Of a stretch of 64,000 nucleotides of DNA, positions 8,724-18,651 are shown piece after piece. The stretch is from Massilibacillus massiliensis. Lineage in GTDB: Bacteria; Bacillota; Negativicutes; FLKF01. A program made the position numbers and the translations under genes. The notes under the pieces are model-generated. The model worked only from the letters and a program-made list of their open reading frames with translations, was not told the DNA's origin and did not search any database. Location: contig NZ_LT575483.1 of NCBI RefSeq assembly GCF_900086705.1, positions 3,167,516-3,231,515 of the forward strand, written 5' to 3'. Within the stretch, counting starts at the first letter, position 1. Each line of letters opens with the position of its first letter.

Positions 8724-9817
8724 GATGTCTTTTCTCCTTTTTTACGAATAATAGATAGTAGTAAAAGAAGAGCTGGAATAAGTAAGATAGCAAACAGGCT
8801 GTACCAAATGAAAATTTTGTAATTCAAAAATTCAAATTGTTGAACTACATTTGGGGCGATAAAAATAGCTAAAGCAACGATGATTGTACCTAATGGTAAT
8901 ACCACAGGTTTATAATCTTTTAACTGGAATAGCTGGCCTATACTCAAGGCAGCTAAATAATAGAGCATAGAAACTTGTACTACGATCCCGCATAACCATA
9001 CGGCTAAATGAACGACTTCGATATGTTCTAAAAAATCACCGATGCTTACTAACTTAATTGCTTCATAGAAGGGAAACAGATGTATTTTGGCATCCGCCGC
9101 ACCAAAAATTGCCAGAATGGATATGGAAATGAGCAAAACATTCAGATCAATTAAAAGATAAGTGAAAAAAATTGTAGATTTAACTTTTCGAAAGTCATTT
9201 AAAAATGGCAAAAGCATTGCTATAGCCAAAATTTCTACAGAGCGGCTTGCCACAGCAACTCCGCCATAAAAGATCGGTAAAAGTCCGTCCTCCATAAATG
9301 GTAACAATGCTTTGAAATCCATAAATTTGAGCATGAATACAGTGATGACAATAACAGCAAGGATTGTAACCGGTACAAAAATTTCTGTTAAACGGACAAT
9401 GACTTCAATGCCCTTTTTCACTGCATACGCACAGACAAGCATAAAAGAAATGAGAAAAAATGTGATGGGGGTTTCGGGCATGATCACAATGACTAAAAAG
9501 TAACAAAATTCAACCATAAGCACAGCTGTTAAATGAATAAAAAAGCATACATAAATAAAGCCTATGATTTTGCCGAATTTTCCAGCAATAATTGAACTGT
9601 ATTGAATAATTGTTTTGTTGGGAAATCTTCTCCATAAAAAGTAAACTGGAGCAGTTAATGCTAACTGAATAGGCAAAGCAATCAAGATAGACATCCATAA
9701 ATCTTGATTTTCCGGTGGCGCACTTAATAATGGGAAATATGTTAAATTTACGATTTCTCTAAAAATGAATATGAGTAAAAGCAATTGCCTTGCACTGATT
9801 TTGCCATCCTCTAGCGT
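8696..9817 (-). CDS. gerB: Spore germinant receptor permease-like subunit, GerB family (apparent ACG start)
   Basis: Ten-helix APC-superfamily subunit of a germinant receptor; mostly hydrophobic along its length. The N-terminal family signature EDGKISARQLLLL is encoded upstream of the first conventional start (TTG at 9784). No ATG, GTG or TTG exists in frame between there and the in-frame stop at gerA's end. The codon at 9815-9817 is ACG, placed about 6 nt after AAAAGGGGGG, exactly where an ATG would be expected. I therefore place the start at 9817 (373 residues, normal for the family), as a rare non-AUG start or an ATG-to-ACG change. Operon with gerA upstream and gerC downstream. Confidence 0.85.
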   Translation of the reverse strand, partial: TLEDGKISARQLLLLIFIFREIVNLTYFPLLSAPPENQDLWMSILIALPIQLALTAPVYFLWRRFPNKTIIQYSSIIAGKFGKIIGFIYVCFFIHLTAVLMVEFCYFLVIVIMPETPITFFLISFMLVCAYAVKKGIEVIVRLTEIFVPVTILAVIVITVFMLKFMDFKALLPFMEDGLLPIFYGGVAVASRSVEILAIAMLLPFLNDFRKVKSTIFFTYLLIDLNVLLISISILAIFGAADAKIHLFPFYEAIKLVSIGDFLEHIEVVHLAVWLCGIVVQVSMLYYLAALSIGQLFQLKDYKPVVLPLGTIIVALAIFIAPNVVQQFEFLNYKIFIWYSLFAILLIPALLLLLSIIRKKGEKTSCPDKKSFT

Positions 9818-9847
9818 AGAAAGCCCCCCTTTTCTTTTGTATGTATT

Positions 9848-11473
9848 CTAGTTTTCGTTATTCGGTGGATGCGGAATTTGATCATGCTTTTGTCTTTGCA
9901 GATTTTCGCCGTCTAAGCTGTTGGGTCTTGAAATCATGGTCCACCAAGGCACTCTAATAAAAACATCTTTCATTCCGGATAGATTGAAAGGGGCGATCGG
10001 TGACATATACGGTACGCCGAAAGACCGCAGAGAACATTGGTGAATCAGTGCGAAGACAAACCCCATGATAACACCATAAAGTCCGGCAAATCCCGATAAA
10101 ATTAAAAGACCAAGTCTGGCGAGAACATTGACATCTCCCAAAGATGGAACAACAAACGAGGCAATTGCAGTGAGGGCTACGATAACAACCATCGGCGCGC
10201 CAATAAGTCCAGCAGAGACCGCGGCTTCACCGATAACGAGCGCACCAACAATGCTAATCGCTTGTCCGATCGGTCTAGGAAGTCGTACACCGGCTTCTTT
10301 TAAAATTTCATAGATAATTTGCATTAAGATGGCTTCAATAACTGATGGAAATGGTGTGCCTTCTTGTGCCGCCGCAATGCTTAATAATAAAGGCGGCGGC
10401 AATATTTCTTGATGAAAAGTCGTAATGGCAACGTAAAGCGCTGGCAAAAAAGTTGAGATATAAAACGCTAACCAACGCATTGGTCGGATAAAATTTGTAT
10501 AATATGGACGAAGATAATAATCTTCACTTGATTGGAATGCTTCAACGAAAAGATAAGGAACAGTAAGAACAAATGGAGTACCATCGACTAAAATAGCGAT
10601 TCGCCCTTCGAGTAACTTTCCGCTGACGACATCGGGCTTTTCACTGTTGCCAACTGTCGGAAAAGGAGAATACGGTGCATCTTCAATAAAGGCCTCAATA
10701 TAACCCGATTCTAGGATAGAATCAATTTCTATTCTGGATAATCTTCTTTTTACTTCTTGAACAATTTTTTCGTTCGCAATTCCTTTAATATACATGACGC
10801 AAATTTCTGTTTTTGTTTGCGTTCCAATATCGATAGACTCTGTTTTTAGATTCGGTGTTTTAATATATCGACGCAATAGTGCAGTATTGTTGCGCAAGGT
10901 TTCAATAAAACCTTGACGCGGTCCTCTAACAACGGCTTCGGTGTCAGGTTCTTCGACGTTTCTTGATTCCCAACCTCGAATAGAGGCAATGATTGCTACC
11001 TCCGACCCGTCGATGAACAACATGGTATCACCAGATAATACTGCATCAACGGCTTCATTTAGATAGTTTGTTTTCTTTATAGAAGTGACCGGTAAGATGG
11101 AGGTTTCTATGACTGGCAAGGCATTACTCTTATGGATGGGAAGACGGGATAAAAGTAAAGCTTTTATTAGATTTTCATTTACAAGTCTTGTTTCAACTAA
11201 TCCATCGATCATGACAACAAAAACATCTAATTCTTGTTTTGTGCCAGCTTTGAATTCTCGGATGATGATATCACTGCAATCTTTAAAGATATCTTTTATC
11301 GCGAGTAAATTGACAGATAAATCTTTTGCAATGGTTGAAGTATTAGGAACTGGATCGTCATCCGATAGATTATAAAATTCGGTGCCTTCTTTTTTATGTA
11401 TGGGTCTAAGCTTTCGCTTCTTTTGCGAAGGTTTTAAGCTATAGAATAGTTTGCCGAAGAAATTTTTCCACAT
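9848..11473 (-). CDS. gerA: Spore germinant receptor subunit, GerA family
   Basis: First gene of the germination operon. The N-terminal half is hydrophilic (two lobes of the GerA N-domain, including DGLVETRLVNENLI and MLFIDGSEVAIIASIRGWESRNVEEPDTE). It is followed by a membrane domain from about residue 320, with the family motif QEGTPFPSVIEA near residue 370. The ATG at 11473 is preferred because AGGA lies 6 nt upstream; a TTG five codons earlier overlaps that site. Length about 541, slightly long for the family. The protein ends in a polar tail. Presence of the operon implies the organism forms endospores. Confidence 0.92.
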   Translation of the reverse strand: MWKNFFGKLFYSLKPSQKKRKLRPIHKKEGTEFYNLSDDDPVPNTSTIAKDLSVNLLAIKDIFKDCSDIIIREFKAGTKQELDVFVVMIDGLVETRLVNENLIKALLLSRLPIHKSNALPVIETSILPVTSIKKTNYLNEAVDAVLSGDTMLFIDGSEVAIIASIRGWESRNVEEPDTEAVVRGPRQGFIETLRNNTALLRRYIKTPNLKTESIDIGTQTKTEICVMYIKGIANEKIVQEVKRRLSRIEIDSILESGYIEAFIEDAPYSPFPTVGNSEKPDVVSGKLLEGRIAILVDGTPFVLTVPYLFVEAFQSSEDYYLRPYYTNFIRPMRWLAFYISTFLPALYVAITTFHQEILPPPLLLSIAAAQEGTPFPSVIEAILMQIIYEILKEAGVRLPRPIGQAISIVGALVIGEAAVSAGLIGAPMVVIVALTAIASFVVPSLGDVNVLARLGLLILSGFAGLYGVIMGFVFALIHQCSLRSFGVPYMSPIAPFNLSGMKDVFIRVPWWTMISRPNSLDGENLQRQKHDQIPHPPNNEN

Positions 11474-11731
11474 AAATTTTCCTGCCAATCAGTTAAACTT
11501 TATATCTACCATTAAGATGATAGTACCTTAGCTAGATGTTAGTTTATCCAAACCAGTAAAATTTAAACGTTAAATAAGACATATTTTCCATTTGATATTG
11601 AAAAATATGTAATTTTTCATAAAGTTAAAAATAGTGTAGAATAACAAGAGAACCAATTTAAGATATTTTAACGACACATTAAAGTTTATGGTGAATAGGA
11701 TGTTGTATTATTTCGAAGGAGTGAGAGCAAT

Positions 11732-12685
11732 TTGCGAATTTTATATGTACTCACAGATTTAATATTGCCATTGCTTGTAGGATATTATTTGCAGAAGGGA
11801 AACTGGATGCGTGATGAATTGTGCAATAAGTTGATTTCTTTTAATATAGTTGTTATTTGTACGATTTTATCTATTTTGAGTTTCTGGGTATTACCACTTA
11901 ATTTTGAACTAGTTTGGCTTCCGTTTTTTGGTATTATTCTTTGTGTAATCCCAGGCGTTATAGGGTATTTTTTCGGTGGGAGACAATATGAGAATCCATT
12001 AGAACGAGGCAGCTATTTATCTTCGGCGATTCTTTCAAACATTGGTACATTAGGAGGGCTGTGTGCGTTCATTTTGTATGGCGAAATCGGTTTTGCCTAT
12101 GCACAGATGGTGGGGATTTTTCAAAATCTCGTATTGGTTTTATTCTGCTTTCCCTTGGCACAATATTTTTATCAAGGTCATGAAAGTTCAGCGAAAAAAA
12201 AGAAGATAAAATTTAGTTTAAGGCAGATGTTTTTGAGTTGGAACCAGTTGCCGGTAGCAGGGATGATCGTTGGGATGTTTTTATCCATATATGAGGTTCC
12301 ACGCCCGATTGCTTTGTCAATGTTTTTTGATAGCTTGATTCATATTGGTGCATGGCTTGCATTACTTCCAGTTGGTTTTTTGATCGATTTTAAGCAGGCG
12401 AAAAAATATTATCTTTCCATTTGGAAACTGCTCCCCATTAAGTTTATTGCTACACCCTTTATTACCTATTTTATGATTCGATTTTTGTTCACCGATCAAG
12501 TTTTAATAGGGACCATTATGGTGCTGGCAGTGACGCCTACGGCAATTAATGCAGTTGTTACAGCAAAACTTTTCAAACTCAATGTTGATTTATCGATTGC
12601 TGCCTTTATTTTGACAACGGCTATTTATTTACTATTTGTATTTCCCGGGTTATTTCTTTACATTAAAACAGGCAATTTGTTTTGA
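11732..12685 (+). CDS. AEC-family transporter (auxin efflux carrier / malate permease type)
   Basis: Ten-helix inner-membrane permease of the auxin efflux carrier superfamily. Evidence: N-terminal ILPLLVGYYLQKG, the central SAILSNIGTLGGLCAFILYGE segment typical of AEC proteins (Asn-x-Gly-x-x-Gly), and the C-terminal AVTPTAINAVVTAKLF. Length 317, usual for the family. TTG start with GAAGGAG about 9 nt upstream. Single gene followed by a terminator. Substrates of bacterial AEC proteins include malate and other organic acids; the one here cannot be told. Confidence 0.82.
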   Translation: MRILYVLTDLILPLLVGYYLQKGNWMRDELCNKLISFNIVVICTILSILSFWVLPLNFELVWLPFFGIILCVIPGVIGYFFGGRQYENPLERGSYLSSAILSNIGTLGGLCAFILYGEIGFAYAQMVGIFQNLVLVLFCFPLAQYFYQGHESSAKKKKIKFSLRQMFLSWNQLPVAGMIVGMFLSIYEVPRPIALSMFFDSLIHIGAWLALLPVGFLIDFKQAKKYYLSIWKLLPIKFIATPFITYFMIRFLFTDQVLIGTIMVLAVTPTAINAVVTAKLFKLNVDLSIAAFILTTAIYLLFVFPGLFLYIKTGNLF

Positions 12686-12763
12686 ATAAACTTTAAATAA
12701 ACCAAAAACCAAGAAATTGCAGTTAAAGACGTCATTTGATTGCCGCATTACCAAAACGCATTG

Positions 12764-12797
12764 AAAAACCGTTCTGAACATCAGGACGGTTTTTCGC
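12764..12797 (+). terminator. Terminator after the AEC permease
   Basis: Stem AAAAACCGTTCTGA pairs with TCAGGACGGTTTTT around a 3-nt loop, followed by TTCG. Strong intrinsic terminator. Confidence 0.85.
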
Positions 12798-12961
12798 ATA
12801 ATTCTTAAATGGCATGTAATGTAAAGGTCGCGTAGAATGAATTCTAGGAGCTAGTGGTATATTAACCATAATAAAATGGAGATTTATCTTAAATGTATTT
12901 ATGCTTCTAACTTATTTTTCTAGTATAATAAAATTAAAAAACGGTTGGAGGTATCAAGGAG

Positions 12962-14146
12962 ATGAAAAATATGTCATTTAAACGAGTGCATATCATTGTG
13001 TTAGATTCATTAGGGATTGGCGAAGCTCCGGATGCAGGGAAGTTTGATGATATTGGTGCGGATACGTTTGGGCATATTGCAGAAGTTTGCAACCCATTAA
13101 AGATTCCGAATTTGACGAGGCTGGGGATTGGGAATATTCGTACGTTGAAGGGCGTTCCTCCCGTTGAAAAACCTTTGGCTTATTACGGGAAAGCAAAAGA
13201 GATTTCTAATGGTAAAGATACGATGACAGGACATTGGGAGTTGATGGGGCTTTATATTGAAAAGCCATTTCGTGTTTTTCCAGAAGGATTCCCGGCAGAA
13301 TTGATTGAACGTATAGAGCAAAAATCAGGACGCAAGGTAATTGGCAACAAAGTGGCCAGTGGAACAGCGATTATCGATGAACTTGGGGCAAAGCATATGG
13401 AAACAGGCGCGATTATTGTCTATACATCTGCTGATTCAGTATTGCAGATTGCCGCGCATGAAGAAGTTGTACCACTTGAGGAACTTTATGAAATTTGTAA
13501 ATATTGCAGGGAAATAACCTTGGATGAACCTTATAAAGTAGGGAGAATTATTGCCCGTCCATTTTTGGGCAAGCAAGGAAGTTTTACACGTACGGCCAAT
13601 CGTCATGACTATGCACTCAAACCGTTGGGACCAACTGTGTTAAATGCGTTGAAAGATGCAAAGTTTGATGTGATCTCAATTGGAAAGATTGCAGATATTT
13701 ATGATGGTGAGGGAATTACGCGATCAATTCGCACGACATCTAATCAAGATGGTATGGCAAAGTTTATTGATTTATTAGATGAATCCTTTTCAGGGCTGAG
13801 TTTTATGAATTTAGTAGATTTTGACGCAAAATATGGACATCGGCGTGATCCTGAAGGCTACGGCCGAGCAATCGAAGAATTTGATGCAGAATTATCGAAA
13901 GTGCTTGATAAATTAACGGAAGAGGATGTACTGTTGATCACGGCTGATCATGGAAATGATCCGACTTACAAAGGTACAGATCATACGCGTGAGTATATTC
14001 CACTGCTTGTGTATTCACCCCGTTTTAAAGAGTCTGGAAATTTAGATACCAGAAATACCTTCGCTGATATTGGTGCAACAGTTGCCGCTAATTTTGCAGT
14101 GAAAATGCCAGCCTACGGTACGAGTTTTCTAAAAAACCTGAATTGA
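12962..14146 (+). CDS. deoB: Phosphopentomutase
   Basis: Interconverts (deoxy)ribose 1-phosphate and 5-phosphate in nucleoside salvage; cytosolic, Mn-dependent, alkaline phosphatase superfamily. Evidence: [13 protein letters not shown] at the N-terminus (metal-binding Asp), [10 protein letters not shown] near residue 80 (catalytic Thr), [15 protein letters not shown] near residue 285 and [18 protein letters not shown] near residue 325 (metal ligands). Length 394, canonical. Two ATGs three codons apart both have plausible Shine-Dalgarno sequences; the first is used. Operon with the pyrimidine-nucleoside phosphorylase 18 bp downstream. Confidence 0.96.
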   Translation: MKNMSFKRVHIIVLDSLGIGEAPDAGKFDDIGADTFGHIAEVCNPLKIPNLTRLGIGNIRTLKGVPPVEKPLAYYGKAKEISNGKDTMTGHWELMGLYIEKPFRVFPEGFPAELIERIEQKSGRKVIGNKVASGTAIIDELGAKHMETGAIIVYTSADSVLQIAAHEEVVPLEELYEICKYCREITLDEPYKVGRIIARPFLGKQGSFTRTANRHDYALKPLGPTVLNALKDAKFDVISIGKIADIYDGEGITRSIRTTSNQDGMAKFIDLLDESFSGLSFMNLVDFDAKYGHRRDPEGYGRAIEEFDAELSKVLDKLTEEDVLLITADHGNDPTYKGTDHTREYIPLLVYSPRFKESGNLDTRNTFADIGATVAANFAVKMPAYGTSFLKNLN

Positions 14147-14164
14147 TTGGAGGGTGAATCCTAT

Positions 14165-15466
14165 ATGAGAATGGTAGATTTAATTGAGAAAAAGCGCGAT
14201 GGAAAAGAGCTTGCAACAGCAGAAATTGATTTTATGATTGAGGGATATACCAAAGATCAAATTCCGGATTATCAAGTAAGTGCGATGGCCATGGCGATTT
14301 TCTTTCAAGACATGACGGAAAAAGAATGTGCTGATTTAACGATGGCAATGGTGCGATCGGGAGATTCCGTTGATTTATCGGCTGTTGAAGGGATCAAGGT
14401 AGATAAACACTCTACAGGTGGTGTAGGCGATACGACCACGTTGGTATTAGCACCGCTTGTGGCGGCACTTGGTGTTCCGGTTGCTAAAATGTCGGGCCGT
14501 GGTTTGGGCCATACGGGAGGAACGATTGACAAGCTGGAATCTATCGCCGGATTTCATACAGAAATAACAAAGTCCGCGTTCATTGAATTGGTAAATCGCA
14601 ATAAAATTGCGGTTATTGGACAAAGCGGTAATTTGACACCGGCGGATAAGAAGCTGTACGCGCTGCGTGATGTTACAGGCACGGTGAATTCGATCCCTTT
14701 AATTGCAAGTTCCATCATGAGCAAGAAAATTGCCGCAGGTGCTGATGCAATTGTCTTGGATGTAAAAACAGGCGCCGGTGCATTTATGAAAACAGAAGAA
14801 GATGCAAAAAAATTGGCAGAGGCTATGGTGCAGATCGGCAATCGTATTGGTCGGAAAACGATTGCGGTAATTTCTGATATGAGTCAGCCACTGGGCTTTG
14901 CTATTGGAAATGCCTTGGAAGTAAAAGAAGCGATTGATACCTTGCAAGGGAAAGGGCCTAAAGATTTAGAAGAGCTTTGTTTAACGCTGGGCAGTCAAAT
15001 GGTGTATTTAGCACAAAAGGCATCGTCTGTAGAAATGGCTAGAGACATGTTGCAAGAGGCAATGAAAAATGGTAAAGCTTTGGCAAAATTTAAAGAATTT
15101 GTGGAAAATCAAGGTGGGGATCCAGACGTCATAAGTCATCCGGAAAAACTGCCCCAAGCCGCGTTTCAGTTTGATATTCAGGCAAAAGAAGATGGTGTGG
15201 TATCAGAGATCATTGCGGATGCTGTTGGCACGGCAGCTATGATGCTTGGTGCCGGACGCGTGACAAAGGATTCAGAAATTGATTTGTCGGTGGGAGTAAT
15301 ATTGCATAAAAAGATCGGCGATCAGGTACAAAAAGGAGAAGCGCTGGCTACAATTCATGCAAACCGAGAAAATGTCGAAGATGTCATTGAAAAAATTTAT
15401 CAGAGCATACGAATAGATTGCAAAGCCAATGTGCCAAAGTTGATTCATGAGATTGTGGATAGGTAA
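14165..15466 (+). CDS. pdp: Pyrimidine-nucleoside phosphorylase
   Basis: Phosphorolyses uridine or thymidine to the base and (deoxy)ribose 1-phosphate, the substrate of the adjacent DeoB. Evidence: N-terminal [13 protein letters not shown], the phosphate/glycine-rich signature [13 protein letters not shown] near residue 80, [18 protein letters not shown] near residue 105 and KTGAGAFM near residue 200. Length about 433, typical. ATG at 14165 chosen by homology to the MRMVDLI start and GGAGG about 10 nt upstream. Second gene of the deoB-pdp operon, followed by a terminator. Confidence 0.95.
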   Translation: MRMVDLIEKKRDGKELATAEIDFMIEGYTKDQIPDYQVSAMAMAIFFQDMTEKECADLTMAMVRSGDSVDLSAVEGIKVDKHSTGGVGDTTTLVLAPLVAALGVPVAKMSGRGLGHTGGTIDKLESIAGFHTEITKSAFIELVNRNKIAVIGQSGNLTPADKKLYALRDVTGTVNSIPLIASSIMSKKIAAGADAIVLDVKTGAGAFMKTEEDAKKLAEAMVQIGNRIGRKTIAVISDMSQPLGFAIGNALEVKEAIDTLQGKGPKDLEELCLTLGSQMVYLAQKASSVEMARDMLQEAMKNGKALAKFKEFVENQGGDPDVISHPEKLPQAAFQFDIQAKEDGVVSEIIADAVGTAAMMLGAGRVTKDSEIDLSVGVILHKKIGDQVQKGEALATIHANRENVEDVIEKIYQSIRIDCKANVPKLIHEIVDR

Positions 15467-15480
15467 TATGATTGAAATTA

Positions 15481-15530
15481 AAAGACACAAAAATCTTTTT
15501 TGAAAAAGGAAGATTTTTGTGTCTTTTCGT
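15481..15530. terminator. Bidirectional terminator between pdp and the ClC gene
   Basis: A 17-bp stem (15481-15497 with 15510-15526, AAAGACACAAAAATCTT and its complement) ends in T-rich sequence. It sits between convergent genes and can serve both. Confidence 0.88.
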
Positions 15531-15535
15531 TTACC

Positions 15536-17104
15536 TCAATTAGGAGGTGTATCAGCTAGTGTATGAAGTTGTTGTGCTTGTTCAGGAGCTCCCAATATAT
15601 AAAGGTAGTCACCGATCATTAGCTTTGTATTTCCTTTTGGTATGATTTCAAGATCTCCTCGTTTAATGCTAATCAATAAGCTATTAGGCGGCCAAATAAT
15701 ATTTTTTATTTGTTTTCCATTTAATGCAGAGTTTATACCAACGACTACTTCAATTATAATTTTGTCATTCGTAGAGAGCGGGGCCGCTATCTTTCCCTGT
15801 TTTAGTAAAGACCGCTCTAGAAGTTGTTCATAAATAGGCTTGACTTTTGCTATATCGGTTACGAGATAGGCCGCCATAGATACGATGATTAAGGGGAACA
15901 TATGCTGGAAAGATCCGGTCATCTCCATAATTAAAATGCTTCCAGTAATTGGGGATTTTACGATCGCTGAGAAGTATGCAGCCATAGAAAATACGATAAT
16001 TGTCGTGTTATAGTATGAGTCAAGTTGTCCGAGAAAATTCAAACTGTGGCTGAATACGCTACCACCCAAGGCACCGATCACCAGCATGGGCAAAAATATA
16101 CCTCCAGGCACTCCACTACCAAAACTAAGCATAGTAAAAAAGAATTTTGCAGTGAACAAGATGATAAGAAATATGAAAGAAAAGGAGTTTTCGGCCAGTT
16201 CATCCACCAAATGGTTGCCACCGCCCAATACTTCGGGGAGAAGAAAACCTAGTATGCCTGCGAACATTAGTGGCAAAGCTATTTTAAAAGTGTTAGAAAA
16301 CGGGATGTGATCGTAACAGGATAATGAAAATATCAGACAGCGATTGAATCCGATCCCTAATATCCCCATAAGTAACCCTAGTAGGAGAACAATCCAATAA
16401 TTTTCTGTAGGCAGGACTGGTAATCCGACGAAATTAAATACCGGATTGTAGCCAAAAAAGTGTTGTGAAACCATTACTGCGGTTAATGCGGCAGCAACTG
16501 CCGACATCAAAACAGCAGGTGAAAAGTTTTTGTGAAGCTCTTCTAAAGAAAAAATAACACCTGCCAAAGGTGCATTGAAAGCGGCAGCTAAACCTGCGCT
16601 GGCGCCGCTGGTTAGAAGATAGTTTTCTTCTAATTTGGATCTGCCGAATTGACGGCTGATTCCTTGGCCTACAGCGGCTCCTAGTTGGACTGACGGACCT
16701 TCACGCCCCAAAGACAAACCTGCACCGATTGCTAAAACACCACTTATAAATTTAGTGATCAATACACTAAGCCATCGCATTTTCATTAAACCTAAGATAA
16801 TGCCTTTTACCTGGGGAATACCACTACCGGATGACATTGGTTCCAGTTTAATAAACCGATGTAATACATATGCGATTAAAAATAGAGCGAAAAACCAAAG
16901 AACTGAATAAATCCATAAATCTGTTTGAAGATGCTGATATAAAATGGTGCGTAGTATTTCTGCTTGTTCAAGAGCGTAACGGAAGGCAACGATGACAAAT
17001 CCAACAAAGAAACCAATAAGAATGCCTTCACCAAATAATTTTAGCCTAAAATCACGCCAGTGTGTTAATGCGTAGTAGGCTTGACTTAATTTTTGTTTAT
17101 GCAT
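15536..17104 (-). CDS. ClC-family H+/Cl- exchanger or channel with C-terminal RCK_C domain
   Basis: Inner-membrane anion transporter. Evidence: GSGIPQVKG near residue 95 (Ser of the Cl- site), GREGPSVQLGAA near residue 130 (with the external gating glutamate), PLAGVIFSLEEL near residue 180 (internal, proton-side glutamate) and GSGVPGGIFLPMLVIGA near residue 325. Both glutamates being present suggests exchange rather than a channel. Residues from about 440 form a TrkA-C (RCK_C) regulatory domain. Length 522. GAGGAG lies 8 nt before the ATG. Confidence 0.9.
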   Translation of the reverse strand: MHKQKLSQAYYALTHWRDFRLKLFGEGILIGFFVGFVIVAFRYALEQAEILRTILYQHLQTDLWIYSVLWFFALFLIAYVLHRFIKLEPMSSGSGIPQVKGIILGLMKMRWLSVLITKFISGVLAIGAGLSLGREGPSVQLGAAVGQGISRQFGRSKLEENYLLTSGASAGLAAAFNAPLAGVIFSLEELHKNFSPAVLMSAVAAALTAVMVSQHFFGYNPVFNFVGLPVLPTENYWIVLLLGLLMGILGIGFNRCLIFSLSCYDHIPFSNTFKIALPLMFAGILGFLLPEVLGGGNHLVDELAENSFSFIFLIILFTAKFFFTMLSFGSGVPGGIFLPMLVIGALGGSVFSHSLNFLGQLDSYYNTTIIVFSMAAYFSAIVKSPITGSILIMEMTGSFQHMFPLIIVSMAAYLVTDIAKVKPIYEQLLERSLLKQGKIAAPLSTNDKIIIEVVVGINSALNGKQIKNIIWPPNSLLISIKRGDLEIIPKGNTKLMIGDYLYILGAPEQAQQLHTLADTPPN

Positions 17105-17625
17105 GAGATAATTCTCCTCGTTTAGATAGATAAATATAAATTGTTACTGCTTTATGTACTTCATATCAGAAGAATGCAATAGAAACGCAAGGAGGAATGC
17201 GAATAAATTGACAAACCCCTATTTATTCTAGAAACAAATAAAAGCTTTGTCAACAAGGCGGAAGTTGACAGTAAATTTGTTTCAATATAGAAAGTGAAAG
17301 CAAGCGATTCTGCATGAAATAAATGCATGAATGGTATATTCACTTTGGATCGACTCTATATTTTTCATCGTGTTCGCTATAGGTTTAATAGAAAAGGCAT
17401 AGAATTGCTATTTCAAATTCTGTAATGTATAATTTTTTGTAAGAAATTTTATTTATTTGAGATTTAGTTTAAAAATTAAATACGTTAAAATCGGACGGTT
17501 ATTTAAAGATTCTTCTCAATTAGTTCTTAACAAGTAATAGAAACTCGTAAAGTTAAAAGGGAATGCAAGGACGATGGATAAACATTCACTGTTCTATGTA
17601 TGTTTCTGAATAAGCTGGAGGTAGT
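17105..17625. other. Intergenic region between divergent clc and iclR genes
   Basis: About 520 bp, AT-rich. Contains two TTGACA hexamers (17208-17213 and 17265-17270) and an inverted repeat TGTCAAC (17248-17254) / GTTGACA (17264-17270) with a 9-nt spacer, a plausible operator. No coding sequence or RNA gene recognised. Confidence 0.4.
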
Positions 17626-18396
17626 ATGACGGAGAAAAAAAACATAAATGTAAAATCTGCATCGCGTGTACTGGATGTTCTTGAATATATCGTAAATTCA
17701 CCAAAGGCACCAACTTTTCGTATGATTCGAGATGCGCTCGATATACCAAAAAGTTCACTTTCTTATCTTTTACAAGATTTAATTACACGCAATTATATTA
17801 ATAGTGATTTAGAAAGCAAAGTGTATTATCCAGGGCTTAAATTGCTGCAGTTAGGAGCTGCCAGTATAAACAATACGGATATATCTAGAGAAATTGCTTT
17901 GGCAACAAAAAAATTAAGTGATGATTTAAAAGCAACCGCGCATGCTGCGATTTTAGATGGCAGGTTCGTAGTGTATATTGCAAAGGCGCAAAGTACAACT
18001 GATTTGAGTTTAGTTACAAATATAGGGTATCGGATTCCTGCACATGCCACTGCTGTCGGTAAAGTGTTATTATCAGGTTTAACTTCGGAAGATTTAGAAA
18101 TGCGTTTCAAAGATCGTACATTGGAACGTTATACAGAAAAAACAATTGTATCTTTTTCGGTCTTAAAGGAAAATTTATTGACGATTACGAAGAATGGATA
18201 TGCCATTGACAACCAGGAAGTGATTCCGGGCGGGATATGCGTAGCTGCACCAATTTATGATAAAGGCAGTCGAATTATTGCATCGATCAGTGCAACGTTC
18301 CCTTTAACACGATTGAACGATACATTCCGTGACGAGGCCATACAGGCTGTCTGTGCCATGGCTAGGTATGTTTCGATTCGATTAGGAAATGTTTAA
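17626..18396 (+). CDS. IclR-family transcriptional regulator
   Basis: Winged-HTH regulator with N-terminal DNA-binding domain (residues 1-70; DALDIPKSSLSYLLQDLI recognition region) and a C-terminal IclR effector domain (residues about 85-256; YRIPAHATAVGKVLLSGL and the SVSATF/ICVAAPI-type core). Length 256, typical. Located directly upstream of the sugar-acid dehydratase and aldolase genes on the same strand, so it is the likely local regulator, as is common for KDGR-type IclR proteins. Upstream GGAGG supports the ATG. Confidence 0.87.
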   Translation: MTEKKNINVKSASRVLDVLEYIVNSPKAPTFRMIRDALDIPKSSLSYLLQDLITRNYINSDLESKVYYPGLKLLQLGAASINNTDISREIALATKKLSDDLKATAHAAILDGRFVVYIAKAQSTTDLSLVTNIGYRIPAHATAVGKVLLSGLTSEDLEMRFKDRTLERYTEKTIVSFSVLKENLLTITKNGYAIDNQEVIPGGICVAAPIYDKGSRIIASISATFPLTRLNDTFRDEAIQAVCAMARYVSIRLGNV

Positions 18397-18472
18397 ATAA
18401 AATATGCAGATCTGAATGAAAGGTACTAGAAAAATTTTTAAAATTACGATATACTAAAAACAACTAATACAA

Positions 18473-18485
18473 TGAACTAAGTTCA
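18473..18485. promoter_or_regulatory. TGAACT-A-AGTTCA palindrome, candidate IclR operator
   Basis: A perfect 13-bp palindrome between iclR and the dehydratase gene. The position fits an operator controlling the dehydratase-aldolase operon; binding is inferred. Confidence 0.45.
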
Positions 18486-18651
18486 CATACAAGAACAAAA
18501 TAAGAATATGTTAAAAAGTTTGAAAATAATGAATAATGCGAACTTTGTTTCTTTAAAATGTTATGCGAGGTGAGTAGGGATTTATCCAGACAGAAGGTAA
18601 GAATGCTACAGTGTTAGGATGCTTTTATAATCTATGTAAGGAGTGATACAC

